From NCBI GenBank assembly GCA_946544235.1, contig CAMNMC010000115.1, positions 1-41,517 of the forward strand: 41,517 nucleotides of DNA, in the 5' to 3' direction. The DNA is from an uncultured Lachnospiraceae bacterium (GTDB taxonomy: Bacteria > Bacillota > Clostridia > Lachnospirales > Lachnospiraceae). Positions 34,612 to 41,517 of the stretch are shown here, one piece after another; the stretch's first letter is position 1; each line of letters starts with the position of its first letter. The position numbers and the translations under genes are program-made. The notes under the pieces were generated by a model. The model was not told the origin of the DNA. It was given only the letters and a program-made list of their open reading frames with translations, and made no database searches.

Positions 34612-36051
34612 TTATTTCATGAAAAACTTCTGTAGATCAGCCTCTGTCGTATCATCGCCGATCGTGATAAGCTCCGTGCCCGTAAGTCTTGCAAACATAG
34701 CGATGTCAGCCCTTGTAAGTGCAGTAGAAACTACCGAATGATGCGCACCGCCGGCATAACACCATGCAGCAGTACCGATTGAGAAATCCGGCTTATGACG
34801 GTACATGATCCTCGCAACCGGAAGAAGAGGCATAGGCTCGGGCTGTTTAACAAGCTCAATATCCGCACAGATTATTCGGAAACGGTCGCCCATATCAACC
34901 AGAGTAACCTGGATTCCGTCACCGGTAATACCGTCAAATACAAGTCTTGCAGGGTCTTCCTTACCGCCTATTCCAAGCGGATGAACCTGAATCTTCGGCT
35001 TGGTTGCTGCAAAAGCAACCGGAACCTCAAGCATATGTGAAGCAAGTTCAAGCTCTGCTCCCGAAGGAAGATCATAGGTATAATCCTCTATAAAGCCTGT
35101 TGCTCCAACTCTGCCCTCAGCCATCCTCATAAGAACTGCAGAAAGTGCACTGATCTTATAATCACCCTCAGGACCGAATCCGATGCCCTTAGCCATAAGG
35201 TTCTGAGCCGCGATGCCCGGAAGCTGTTTCATATTGTGCAGATCCTGGAAGGTATCGGTGAAGGCACCAATCTTGTTTTTCTCAATAAACTTCTCAAGAG
35301 CAACCTCGTATCTTGCCTGCTCTCTGACTGAATCTATCCTGTCGGTGTCCATATCATATTTCGAAGTGTATTCATCCATCTTAGCATCGATCTCTGCTTC
35401 AGTTACAGCATCAATCAGTTTAACCAGATCTCCGATACCATAGTAATTGGTCTCCCAGCCATAACGGATCTGAGTTTCAACTCGGTCACCGTCAGTTACA
35501 GCAACCTCGCGCATATTATTACCAAAGGTGGCAACCTTAAGCTTCTTCGAATATGCGATAGCTCTTGCAGTGTCGCAGAAAGCGGAGATCTTCTGAATAA
35601 CCTTCTCGTCCTTATAGTAACCCGCAGCGACCTCGTGAGGGATATTCATACGTGCAAGTATGAATCCATACTCTCTGTCGCCGTGAGCGGACTGATTAAG
35701 GTTCATAAAATCCATATCAATCTTGTCATATGGCAGTCTCTCGTTGAACTGGGTATGCAGATGAAGAAGCGGTTTACGGAGCTCCTGAAGTCCCTTGATC
35801 CACATCTTAGCCGGTGAAAATGTATGCATCCATGTGATGACGCCAACGCAGTCATCATCACAGCTCGCCTTACGCATATTTGCGATGCATATGTCACTGT
35901 TCTCAACCGTCGGAAGAAGTACAACCTCTGCTCTTCCGGCAAGCTTCTCTCCGATATACTCTGCCATCTGTCTACTGTCCTCAGCAACCTGCCTGAGGCA
36001 CTCATCGCCATACAGATCCTGGCTGCCTACTACAAAATAAATCTTGTCCAT
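34612..36051 (-). CDS. araA: L-arabinose isomerase
   Basis: The 479-residue enzyme interconverts L-arabinose and L-ribulose with Mn2+. Motifs include FVVGSQDLYG at the start, LNQSAHGDREYG, the metal-site glutamates in FGPEGDYK and GATGFIEDYTYDLPSG, and the late His in YAGGAHHSV. The length is normal. AGGAGA lies 11 bp before the ATG. It is the first ara gene of the window's pair, with two TACATTGTC direct repeats upstream. Confidence 0.97.
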   Translation of the reverse strand: MDKIYFVVGSQDLYGDECLRQVAEDSRQMAEYIGEKLAGRAEVVLLPTVENSDICIANMRKASCDDDCVGVITWMHTFSPAKMWIKGLQELRKPLLHLHTQFNERLPYDKIDMDFMNLNQSAHGDREYGFILARMNIPHEVAAGYYKDEKVIQKISAFCDTARAIAYSKKLKVATFGNNMREVAVTDGDRVETQIRYGWETNYYGIGDLVKLIDAVTEAEIDAKMDEYTSKYDMDTDRIDSVREQARYEVALEKFIEKNKIGAFTDTFQDLHNMKQLPGIAAQNLMAKGIGFGPEGDYKISALSAVLMRMAEGRVGATGFIEDYTYDLPSGAELELASHMLEVPVAFAATKPKIQVHPLGIGGKEDPARLVFDGITGDGIQVTLVDMGDRFRIICADIELVKQPEPMPLLPVARIMYRHKPDFSIGTAAWCYAGGAHHSVVSTALTRADIAMFARLTGTELITIGDDTTEADLQKFFMK

Positions 36052-36126
36052 TTTTATGTCTGTCTCCTATTCTGTTTATTCAAGTATTTTCTAACAGGAA
36101 TTCTTAACAACAAATAATTACGATCA

Positions 36127-36160
36127 TACATTGTCCAATCTCGTAGTATCTTACATTGTC
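36127..36160. repeat. Two TACATTGTC direct repeats upstream of araA
   Basis: Exact 9-mers at 36127-36135 and 36152-36160, 25 bp apart, about 75-110 bp upstream of the araA start. They could be binding sites for a pentose regulator. No such regulator gene lies nearby. Confidence 0.4.
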
Positions 36161-36222
36161 ATTAATCAACTCATGCCCAGATATTCTTTTCTGTATTAAT
36201 TATACTTATTGTTTATGATATA

Positions 36223-36825
36223 TTACTGCTTCTTGTCAGCAAGCTTTCTCACGAAGAGATAAGCACCCCAGTAAACAACTGCTCCGACCAGAACTACAGC
36301 ACCAAGGAGCATATTATCGCCTGTAAATTCATAGAACTTCTCACCCTCGCGAACTGAATTAACGCAGTCTACAAACCACATAAGGTCTGCACCGAGGATT
36401 GCCATGAAAAGAACCGAAAGATGAAGCTTGCCCGGTTTCTTAAAGAGGAAGCCTGTGCCCTTCTTCTCCATGAAGTGAGCAACTATAAGCATTACTATCC
36501 ATACCGAGGTTACAAGAAGAGCCATCGCAACACCGATCGTGCCCATCTCCTTCAACATCTCCTTTGTATCCTCTTTATTCTTCATCGCTGTAAGGAACGG
36601 GAACCACGGCACAACCTCGCCGTGCCATACATGCTCGATCAGAAGGAGAAATGCGCCTCCCCAGAGCATTTTCATGAGCCATCCGAGCTTTCTTGAGAAA
36701 GGAATACGTCCTGAGTTCTCAAGTTCTGCCACTCTCTCCGGATGCTTCTCGTTCTTCTTGTCCTCAACCTTCTTTGCAACCGTTACACCTACTGCCTCAG
36801 CTGCCGATACTAAAAAACACGCCAT
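36223..36825 (-). CDS. Uncharacterised four-helix membrane protein
   Basis: The 200-residue protein starts at the ATG at 36825 (MACFLVSAAEAVGV), chosen because AGGAGG lies just upstream; an ATG 24 bp earlier would bury this site. Helices lie at about 1-18, 50-67, 100-122, 135-155 and 172-192. The first one is short, so the topology is uncertain. Charged loops contain KKVEDKKNEKHPERV and MKNKEDTKEML. I do not recognise the family. It is upstream of araA on the same strand, but the 170-bp gap argues against a fixed operon. Confidence 0.75.
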   Translation of the reverse strand: MACFLVSAAEAVGVTVAKKVEDKKNEKHPERVAELENSGRIPFSRKLGWLMKMLWGGAFLLLIEHVWHGEVVPWFPFLTAMKNKEDTKEMLKEMGTIGVAMALLVTSVWIVMLIVAHFMEKKGTGFLFKKPGKLHLSVLFMAILGADLMWFVDCVNSVREGEKFYEFTGDNMLLGAVVLVGAVVYWGAYLFVRKLADKKQ

Positions 36826-36975
36826 AATAAATACCTCCTGTGTGTTCATTTTTTATTACTCATATATCGGATGTCAGTATTTGAAACCGACGATCCTGAT
36901 ATATAATACGCTGATACTATTCTATCCAAATCATTTCCTGATCATGCCGTAAATGAGCTATATTCCATATCGGCA

Positions 36976-37950
36976 TTATATCTCAGAAAAGAACCTGCAC
37001 TCATCATCATTACATTTCATTCCGTCCTCTGACCTTATATCGCAGTGAAATACATGATAGAGCGGCTTTTCTGCCGAGCCGTAAACCTTCATTGTGAAAG
37101 GCACTTTCTTCTCTGCCAGTCTGCCAGCCAGACGTACTGACTGATCCTTCAGCATATCATCGGAAGCTGTCATAACAAAGCAGGTCGGGAAGTTCTCGTC
37201 AACCGCATAATATACGTTCATGAGTTCCATTTCTGCCGGAACCCCATGGTCCTCAAGAAGGATATCGAGAATCGCTGCGTCGCCGCCCTCTGTGATCCTG
37301 TTATCCTGCTCGAAATTATATTTACCGCAGTTAAGCGCCAGTGCTCGGAATTTAAGCTTCTCCGGAAGTTTAAGGTTATAACGTTCACCGTATTTCATCA
37401 CAAACTTTACGGCATATTCAGGATTCACTGCCATCGCCGCATATATTGAAAGCAGATGAGCGCCCGCCGAATCACCGACTGCATATAATCTGTCCAGATC
37501 AAAACCAAACTTATCGCTGTTCTCGAAGATGTAATGCATTACAAGATTTGTATCCTCGATCATAGACGGAAACTTGAATTCCGACGCCAGCCTGTAGGTA
37601 AAATTCACAACCGCAAAGCCCTTCTGCGCCAGACTCATGCAGTAAAACTGATAGGTCTCCTTGGTACCGTAAACCCATGCACCACCGTGAACATTCAGGA
37701 TCACCGGAAGCTTCTCTCTCTTCTCAATCTCCTGAATCTCCGAATCAAACGTATCTGTCTTCGCATCCTTCTTCACTCTGCTTTCAGCAAAAGCCTTCGG
37801 AAGATATATGTCGAGAACCTGCCAGACGCTATCTGCTCCGTAGCAGATATCATCATATCTTACAATATCATCAGGGGTTATGAGCCCTTCATCTCTCTTA
37901 TCATCATTCGATTTAAAACTCCTCCTGATGATGTCACTAATATCACCCAT
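36976..37950 (-). CDS. Alpha/beta hydrolase (HSL-type esterase)
   Basis: The 324-residue carboxylesterase/lipase-like enzyme has the oxyanion motif NVHGGAWVYGTKE (about 97-109), nucleophile elbow GDSAG (Ser about 165), probable acid in MTASDDMLKDQ and catalytic His in YHVFHCD near the C-terminus. The HGG motif places it in the hormone-sensitive-lipase group. It has no signal peptide, so it is cytoplasmic, perhaps deacetylating plant-derived substrates. That role is inferred only from the neighbouring arabinose genes. GAGGAG precedes the ATG. Confidence 0.92.
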   Translation of the reverse strand: MGDISDIIRRSFKSNDDKRDEGLITPDDIVRYDDICYGADSVWQVLDIYLPKAFAESRVKKDAKTDTFDSEIQEIEKREKLPVILNVHGGAWVYGTKETYQFYCMSLAQKGFAVVNFTYRLASEFKFPSMIEDTNLVMHYIFENSDKFGFDLDRLYAVGDSAGAHLLSIYAAMAVNPEYAVKFVMKYGERYNLKLPEKLKFRALALNCGKYNFEQDNRITEGGDAAILDILLEDHGVPAEMELMNVYYAVDENFPTCFVMTASDDMLKDQSVRLAGRLAEKKVPFTMKVYGSAEKPLYHVFHCDIRSEDGMKCNDDECRFFSEI

Positions 37951-38025
37951 TTTCTTTATCTCCTCTTACTTGTAGAACACGGTATAGTCTAAAAATACAC
38001 CGTATTTCAACTTCTTTAGTCTAAA

Positions 38026-38070
38026 AAACCGGTTCGCAGGTAATCAGATATATACTCAACGAACCGGTTT
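38026..38070 (-). terminator. Terminator of the coiled-coil/AAA+ gene
   Basis: AAACCGGTTCG (38026-38036) pairs perfectly with 38060-38070 around a 23-nt loop. TTTTTTAG follows on the minus strand, 27 bp beyond the stop codon. Confidence 0.85.
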
Positions 38071-38096
38071 AATTATTTCTCCAAATCAGTTTTTAA

Positions 38097-39353
38097 TTAA
38101 AAATCCTCTGTTGTAATAACCTTCTTACCGGTATCACCGTTAGAAGATTCTCTGTCATCGCACTTCTTCATTACATTATCGATGTACTCAAGGAATCTGT
38201 CGATATTTCCGACTTCCATACTGCCGAGAGAAGCCTTAAATCTATCAAGAACAGTCTTGTCAGCCTTGTAGCCCTTCTCCTTAACATAACCTCTTGCGAT
38301 GATAGACATGCCTCTTTCCTTGATCTTGTGAATATCGATGAGGTATACGAATTCATCAACGATCTCCTGATTCTGTTCGAAGAATCTTGCAAGGGAATCA
38401 ATCTCACCTGTAAGAACAACTATATAATCGTTAACGTCTGCAGCAGAGTTCTTGATAACCTCAACAAGCTTCTGAGGTGAAACAAGACCTGAGTTCTCAA
38501 TGATAAGGCATCCGCCCTTAAGATCCTTCAGCTTCTCAAGACCGATCTTGTTAAGCTGTTTAGCCTTGATCTTTGCAATCTTGTCTGACTTGATGAATCC
38601 GAGTTCAAAGTAGCTTCGAGCAAGATCTTCGCCGACTCTGACGGTACCGAATCCATTGTGTCCGAGAATAACAAGGTTCTTTGATGTTTCAGGATGAGCC
38701 TGAATAGAACTAATTGCAACTCTTATGTCATCGCCTGTCTTAGCAAGCTTTAAATACTTATCGAGACATGCCGGAAGCTTTGGGCCTTCATCAACAGCAA
38801 TCTTCTCACCTGTAACAGGATCGATAGATGACTCTTCCTGCTCTTCTTCCTCAGCATCCTGCTCAGCTCTCTTCTTAGCCTGCTCGGCTCTTCTCTTAAC
38901 CTCTTCCTGATACTGTCTGTCTTTCTCCTGATCAGCCTTGGTTCCGACTTCTCCGCTGGCAACCTTTCTTGCAGCTTCAGCCTTCTTGGCAGCAGCCTTC
39001 TTCTTAGCTTCCTTATCCTTGATAGCCTGAAGTCTTGCAGCTTCTTCAGCTTCCTTCTTAGCCTTTGCTTCAGCCTCTCTCTTAGCCTTTGCTTCCTTTG
39101 CTGCCTCTGCTTCAGCCATCAGTCTTGCAACCTCAGCCTGTTCCGCAGCACGTTTCTTGGCCTGTTCCTCGAAAAGCTTCTTCTGTTCTTCCTCAGCAGC
39201 AAGCTTTGCAGCTTCTTCCGCCTGTCTGGCTGCTTCTTCAGCAGCAAGCTTTGCGGCTTCATCCTCAGCTCGCTTCTTCTTAGACATCCTCCTCAGAATA
39301 TTTTTCAGCTTCTGAAAAACATTTGTAAAAGGTTTTTTCTTTTCTTCTTCCAT
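38097..39353 (-). CDS. Ala/Lys/Glu coiled-coil protein with degenerate SpoVK/CbbX-like AAA+ domain
   Basis: The 418-residue protein has an N-terminal half (about 25-185) of almost uninterrupted A/K/E/R heptads, likely a long single alpha-helix or coiled coil. The C-terminal half (about 195-400) follows the CbbX/SpoVK AAA+ fold: NLVILGHNGFGTVRVGEDLARSYFELG where GNPGTGKT is normal, then GGCLIIENSG where a Walker B GGVLFIDEA is normal, then ARFFEQNQEIVDEF like the sensor/arginine region. The Walker Lys and the Walker B acidic pair are lost, so ATP hydrolysis is unlikely. It may be a scaffold. CAGGAGGG precedes the ATG. Confidence 0.85.
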   Translation of the reverse strand: MEEEKKKPFTNVFQKLKNILRRMSKKKRAEDEAAKLAAEEAARQAEEAAKLAAEEEQKKLFEEQAKKRAAEQAEVARLMAEAEAAKEAKAKREAEAKAKKEAEEAARLQAIKDKEAKKKAAAKKAEAARKVASGEVGTKADQEKDRQYQEEVKRRAEQAKKRAEQDAEEEEQEESSIDPVTGEKIAVDEGPKLPACLDKYLKLAKTGDDIRVAISSIQAHPETSKNLVILGHNGFGTVRVGEDLARSYFELGFIKSDKIAKIKAKQLNKIGLEKLKDLKGGCLIIENSGLVSPQKLVEVIKNSAADVNDYIVVLTGEIDSLARFFEQNQEIVDEFVYLIDIHKIKERGMSIIARGYVKEKGYKADKTVLDRFKASLGSMEVGNIDRFLEYIDNVMKKCDDRESSNGDTGKKVITTEDF

Positions 39354-39451
39354 GCAACAGACCCTCCTGAATTATGTAATCTATATTGTGGCTGCAGGCC
39401 CCATTCCCCTGCTTAGCCGAAGTATTCCGGGAAGCTTTTTCCCACTTTATC

Positions 39452-39479
39452 GGTGATATTTTTGAGCGGAAATATCACC
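39452..39479. other. Hairpins in the leader of the AAA+-like gene
   Basis: GGTGATATTT (39452-39461) pairs with AAATATCACC (39470-39479) around an 8-nt loop. Downstream on the minus strand lie GGGAA/TTCCC (near 39430-39444) and a GCAGG/CCTGC stem nested in GGCT/AGCC (near 39395-39420), ending shortly before the ribosome site. A folded leader is likely, but I cannot match it to a known riboswitch. The 291-bp gap holds no other feature. Confidence 0.4.
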
Positions 39480-39644
39480 AATTAATATTTTAATCCAAAA
39501 CGAGAAAAATTTCAAATATAATCTGATATTTTTTCGTCTTTTTCTGCCCTTGTCAGACTCTTATTTACACTTATTTAATAAATACGCAAAAACTGATACG
39601 CAACCGGTTGCTCAAAGCACCTGATCCAGAGCGGTTTTTATTCA

Positions 39645-40583
39645 CTATACACTTATTGTATATGATGCTGCAAACCTCTCTCCCGGACCCAGTTTGTTAC
39701 CATATTCACGCTCTTCAAGCTTCATATTGAAATCAGTCCTGTCCGTTCTGCCAAACCATGGCTCGATGCAGACAAACGGAGCATTTTTTCCTGCCGGCGA
39801 CCATATTCCGAGAACCGGCGCATCGAAGCTCACCTTCAGATAATCCTTTCCTGTAGCGTCCGAAAGTGCAACCACGTTATACGGAAGATCTTCAAGGATC
39901 AGTGCGTCCTCAGCAAACAGTTCTACGGAAGGCTTCAGAAGTCCGTCCTGAGTAATCGCTATCTGCTTGGTTCTGTCAGAAAGCGTTCCATCTTCAAGAA
40001 TGCCTGCAACTATATAGCTTTCGGTGTTTTTTCCGTCATGATTATCGCCATCGGCACCATCGGCACCATCCACGCCTGTGCTCTCATTATCCATAACGTC
40101 CGCTTTCGAGTCCATCTCAAAATGAATGTATGTCTCATCATTTCTCAGATTAAACGCCGGATGTCCTCCGATGGAAAAATACATGGTTTTGTCATTCGTA
40201 TTTTTAACCTCCCACTTAACCATGAGAGAATCCGCCAGTTCATACGATATAATAAGCTCAAAATCAAAAGGATAAACCTCTTTCGTTTTATCACTTGAGA
40301 TAAGTCTGAAGCTGATCGAAGCATCCTTTTGTTCTATAACCTCGAATTCACTGTCTCTTGCAAAGCCATGCTGCGAGAGGTGGTATTCTTTGCCATCATA
40401 AATACTTGTCTTATCCTTATAATTTCCGACTACCGGAAAAAGCACAGGCGAAACCCTTCCCCAGAAGGCCGGATCTCCGCACCACATATATTCTTCTCCG
40501 GTTTCCTTATCTACCAGACTCCTGAGCTCAGCACCATGCGACTCAAAGCCTGCTTTCAACCTGTCATTTTCAATATAATACAT
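39645..40583 (-). CDS. Aldose 1-epimerase-like protein
   Basis: The 312-residue galactose-mutarotase-like beta-sandwich protein has SHGAELRSLVDKETGEEYMWCG at the N-terminus, then FPVVGNYKD, catalytic-type His in SQHGFARDSEF and GGHPAFNLR, and CIEPWFGRTD near the end. I chose ATG 40583 (MYYIENDR) because AAGGAGGGG precedes it; an upstream in-frame start lacks conservation. A Gly/Asp-rich insert (GVDGADGADGDNHDG, about 190-205) is unusual. The sugar is unknown, though arabinose genes lie nearby. Three 22-bp repeats precede it. Confidence 0.9.
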   Translation of the reverse strand: MYYIENDRLKAGFESHGAELRSLVDKETGEEYMWCGDPAFWGRVSPVLFPVVGNYKDKTSIYDGKEYHLSQHGFARDSEFEVIEQKDASISFRLISSDKTKEVYPFDFELIISYELADSLMVKWEVKNTNDKTMYFSIGGHPAFNLRNDETYIHFEMDSKADVMDNESTGVDGADGADGDNHDGKNTESYIVAGILEDGTLSDRTKQIAITQDGLLKPSVELFAEDALILEDLPYNVVALSDATGKDYLKVSFDAPVLGIWSPAGKNAPFVCIEPWFGRTDRTDFNMKLEEREYGNKLGPGERFAASYTISV

Positions 40584-40711
40584 CTCTTTAACCCCTCCTT
40601 TTTCATTCGCTATATGATTATCAATTATCCAAACATACGAGATACGTTCCCCCGATGTCGTTTTTATCACTCAATGATTATCAATTCATACATTATACAT
40701 CACAAAGTTTG

Positions 40712-40776
40712 TCATGCTGAATCAAATCATATTTCATACTGAGTCATATCATAATTCATACTGGTCAATATGAATT
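40712..40776. repeat. Three 21-22 bp direct repeats upstream of the epimerase gene
   Basis: Consecutive units at 40712-40733, 40734-40755 and 40756-40776 all begin TCATGCTG or TCATACTG and end in an A/T-rich TCATATT-like half. The spacing is two helical turns. They lie about 130-190 bp upstream of the epimerase start, in a gap (40584-40947) that holds no gene. Confidence 0.6.
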
Positions 40777-40801
40777 CACACAAAATCAGTATAACATATA
40801 A

Positions 40802-40828
40802 GTATCCGCGTGACCAGCACGCGGATAC
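40802..40828 (-). terminator. Hairpin terminating the right-edge surface-protein gene
   Basis: GTATCCGCGTG-ACCAG-CACGCGGATAC, a perfect 11-bp stem, 120 bp beyond the stop codon of the right-edge gene. The following minus-strand sequence is T/A-rich but not a pure T-run. Confidence 0.6.
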
Positions 40829-40947
40829 CACTTATTATGTGTTAACGGAATCTCACGATAGAGGGGAAATGAGAAAACCTACACATCCATAATAATATTG
40901 TATGATTGGCCAAGAGCTCTGCCCTGCCGTTCATTTTGGAGCATTAC

Positions 40948-41517
40948 TTATCTCTCTTTCTTTCTCTTAAGTCCAAGAATATAAGTAAGTCCTGCTGCCG
41001 AAATAAGAAGTGTGAGCATCATTGCTGCAACCGGTGTTTCATCAGCTGTCTTAGGCTCATTGGTTGTATTTCCTGATGTCGTATTTTCTTCTACGCTTGC
41101 ATCCTGAGCTGCCTTAGCATCATCCTTCGTTGTAGCCTCTGTTGAAACCGTCTCCTCAGATGAAGTTGTAGCTTCTGTTGTAACCTCTTCCGTTGTAATC
41201 TCTTCAGTCGTTGTATCCTCCGAGGTTGTTTCTTCTGTTGATGTTGCTTCGGTTGTTGCTTCAGTTGTATCTTCGGTTGTTGCCTCTGTCGGCTCGTCAT
41301 CAATAGGCTCTATATCTTCCTCAGCCTCGATAGTGAAGGTTGTATCAACATATCCGTCATCAAATTCAGCACGAAGGATATATTCACCCGGTGTAAGAGT
41401 CTTAAGGAATGATTCATAGAGAGTCAGTCTCAGACTTCCTGATTCAGCCTTGTACTGTTCTTTTGTGAGTGTTTTAAATACAGTAGTCTTACCCGGAACC
41501 TTCTTTCCAAGCTTAGC
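40948..41517 (-). CDS. Wall-anchored surface protein, C-terminal fragment
   Basis: The frame enters from the right edge and stops at TAA 40948-40950, giving 189 codons without the N-terminus. The fragment has a beta-type segment (LRLTLYESFLKTLTPGEYILRAEFDDGYVDTTF), a TTE/ATT-rich stalk of about 75 residues, and a sorting signal EPKTADETP followed by a hydrophobic helix and LKRKKER. PKTAD is a variant of the (L/N)PxTG-type motif seen in clostridial wall proteins. The stalk resembles that of the minor pilin at the other end of the window. The upstream domains are outside the window. Confidence 0.85.
   Translation of the reverse strand, partial: AKLGKKVPGKTTVFKTLTKEQYKAESGSLRLTLYESFLKTLTPGEYILRAEFDDGYVDTTFTIEAEEDIEPIDDEPTEATTEDTTEATTEATSTEETTSEDTTTEEITTEEVTTEATTSSEETVSTEATTKDDAKAAQDASVEENTTSGNTTNEPKTADETPVAAMMLTLLISAAGLTYILGLKRKKER

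Noticed and set aside
39363-39480. Cobalamin, c-di-GMP or c-di-AMP riboswitch
   Set aside because: I compared the stems and conserved boxes that I know for these classes and found no match. Only an unclassified leader can be claimed.

Overview
The window looks like chromosome from a low-to-moderate GC, Gram-positive anaerobe of the Clostridia, most likely a Lachnospiraceae (Butyrivibrio, Pseudobutyrivibrio or Roseburia type). The clues are sortase-assembled FctA-type pili, a fibro-slime surface adhesin, strong AGGAGG ribosome sites, a ferredoxin-fused aldo/keto reductase, YhaM and MutS2. No rRNA, tRNA, transposase, phage gene or CRISPR array was seen. The assignment is an inference from gene content.

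Layout. (1) Positions 1-9860, minus strand: a complete-looking pilus operon. It has a strong promoter (9781-9809) preceded by three 10-bp-phased repeats. The gene order is SipA-like signal-peptidase homologue, major pilin with two FctA/Spy0128 domains, class B sortase, minor pilin, and a giant fibro-slime/Cna-B/SpaA adhesin that runs off the left edge. This resembles the sipA-fctA-srtC core of the streptococcal FCT locus. (2) 10.2-17.5 kb, minus: an AIM24 protein, a potassium cluster (Kv-type channel, KtrB, KtrA), lrgAB, sodA, purE and a PH-domain protein. (3) 17.7-23 kb: a lipoprotein and a zinc-ribbon membrane protein, an extraordinary hairpin-packed intergenic region, then ilvC, a FadR-type GntR regulator and yhaM. 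(4) 23.3-32.1 kb: mutS2, a two-component system, an ABC exporter with its TetR regulator, and purC. (5) 32.3-41.5 kb, minus: aldo/keto reductase, araD, araA, an unknown membrane protein, an esterase, a coiled-coil protein with a decayed AAA+ domain, an aldose 1-epimerase-like gene, and the C-terminus of another wall-anchored protein.

The most unusual feature is a set of structured intergenic elements. Two of them (19676-19822 and, inverted, 32208-32349) share a three-armed cloverleaf closed by 14-bp terminal inverted repeats, and paired base changes preserve the stems. A third (25718-25906) has an 18-bp closing stem around five adjacent hairpins. A fourth region (19432-19663) packs seven abutting or near-abutting triloop hairpins plus one with a tandem-GA stem. 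Several of these arms carry a GNA triloop and tandem G-A mismatches, a combination known for exceptional stability in single-stranded DNA. Two of the elements overlap or abut a gene's stop codon.

A second theme is tandem duplication across the 3' ends of genes. It copies the stop codon at the minor pilin, PH-domain and gntR genes, and an in-frame version is seen in the ABC ATPase. Readable regulatory logic includes paired TGTCTGACA operators on the ilvC promoter next to a FadR-type GntR gene, TGACC/GGTCA sites upstream of tetR, two contiguous DnaA boxes ahead of the potassium-channel operon, and three 22-bp repeats ahead of the epimerase gene.
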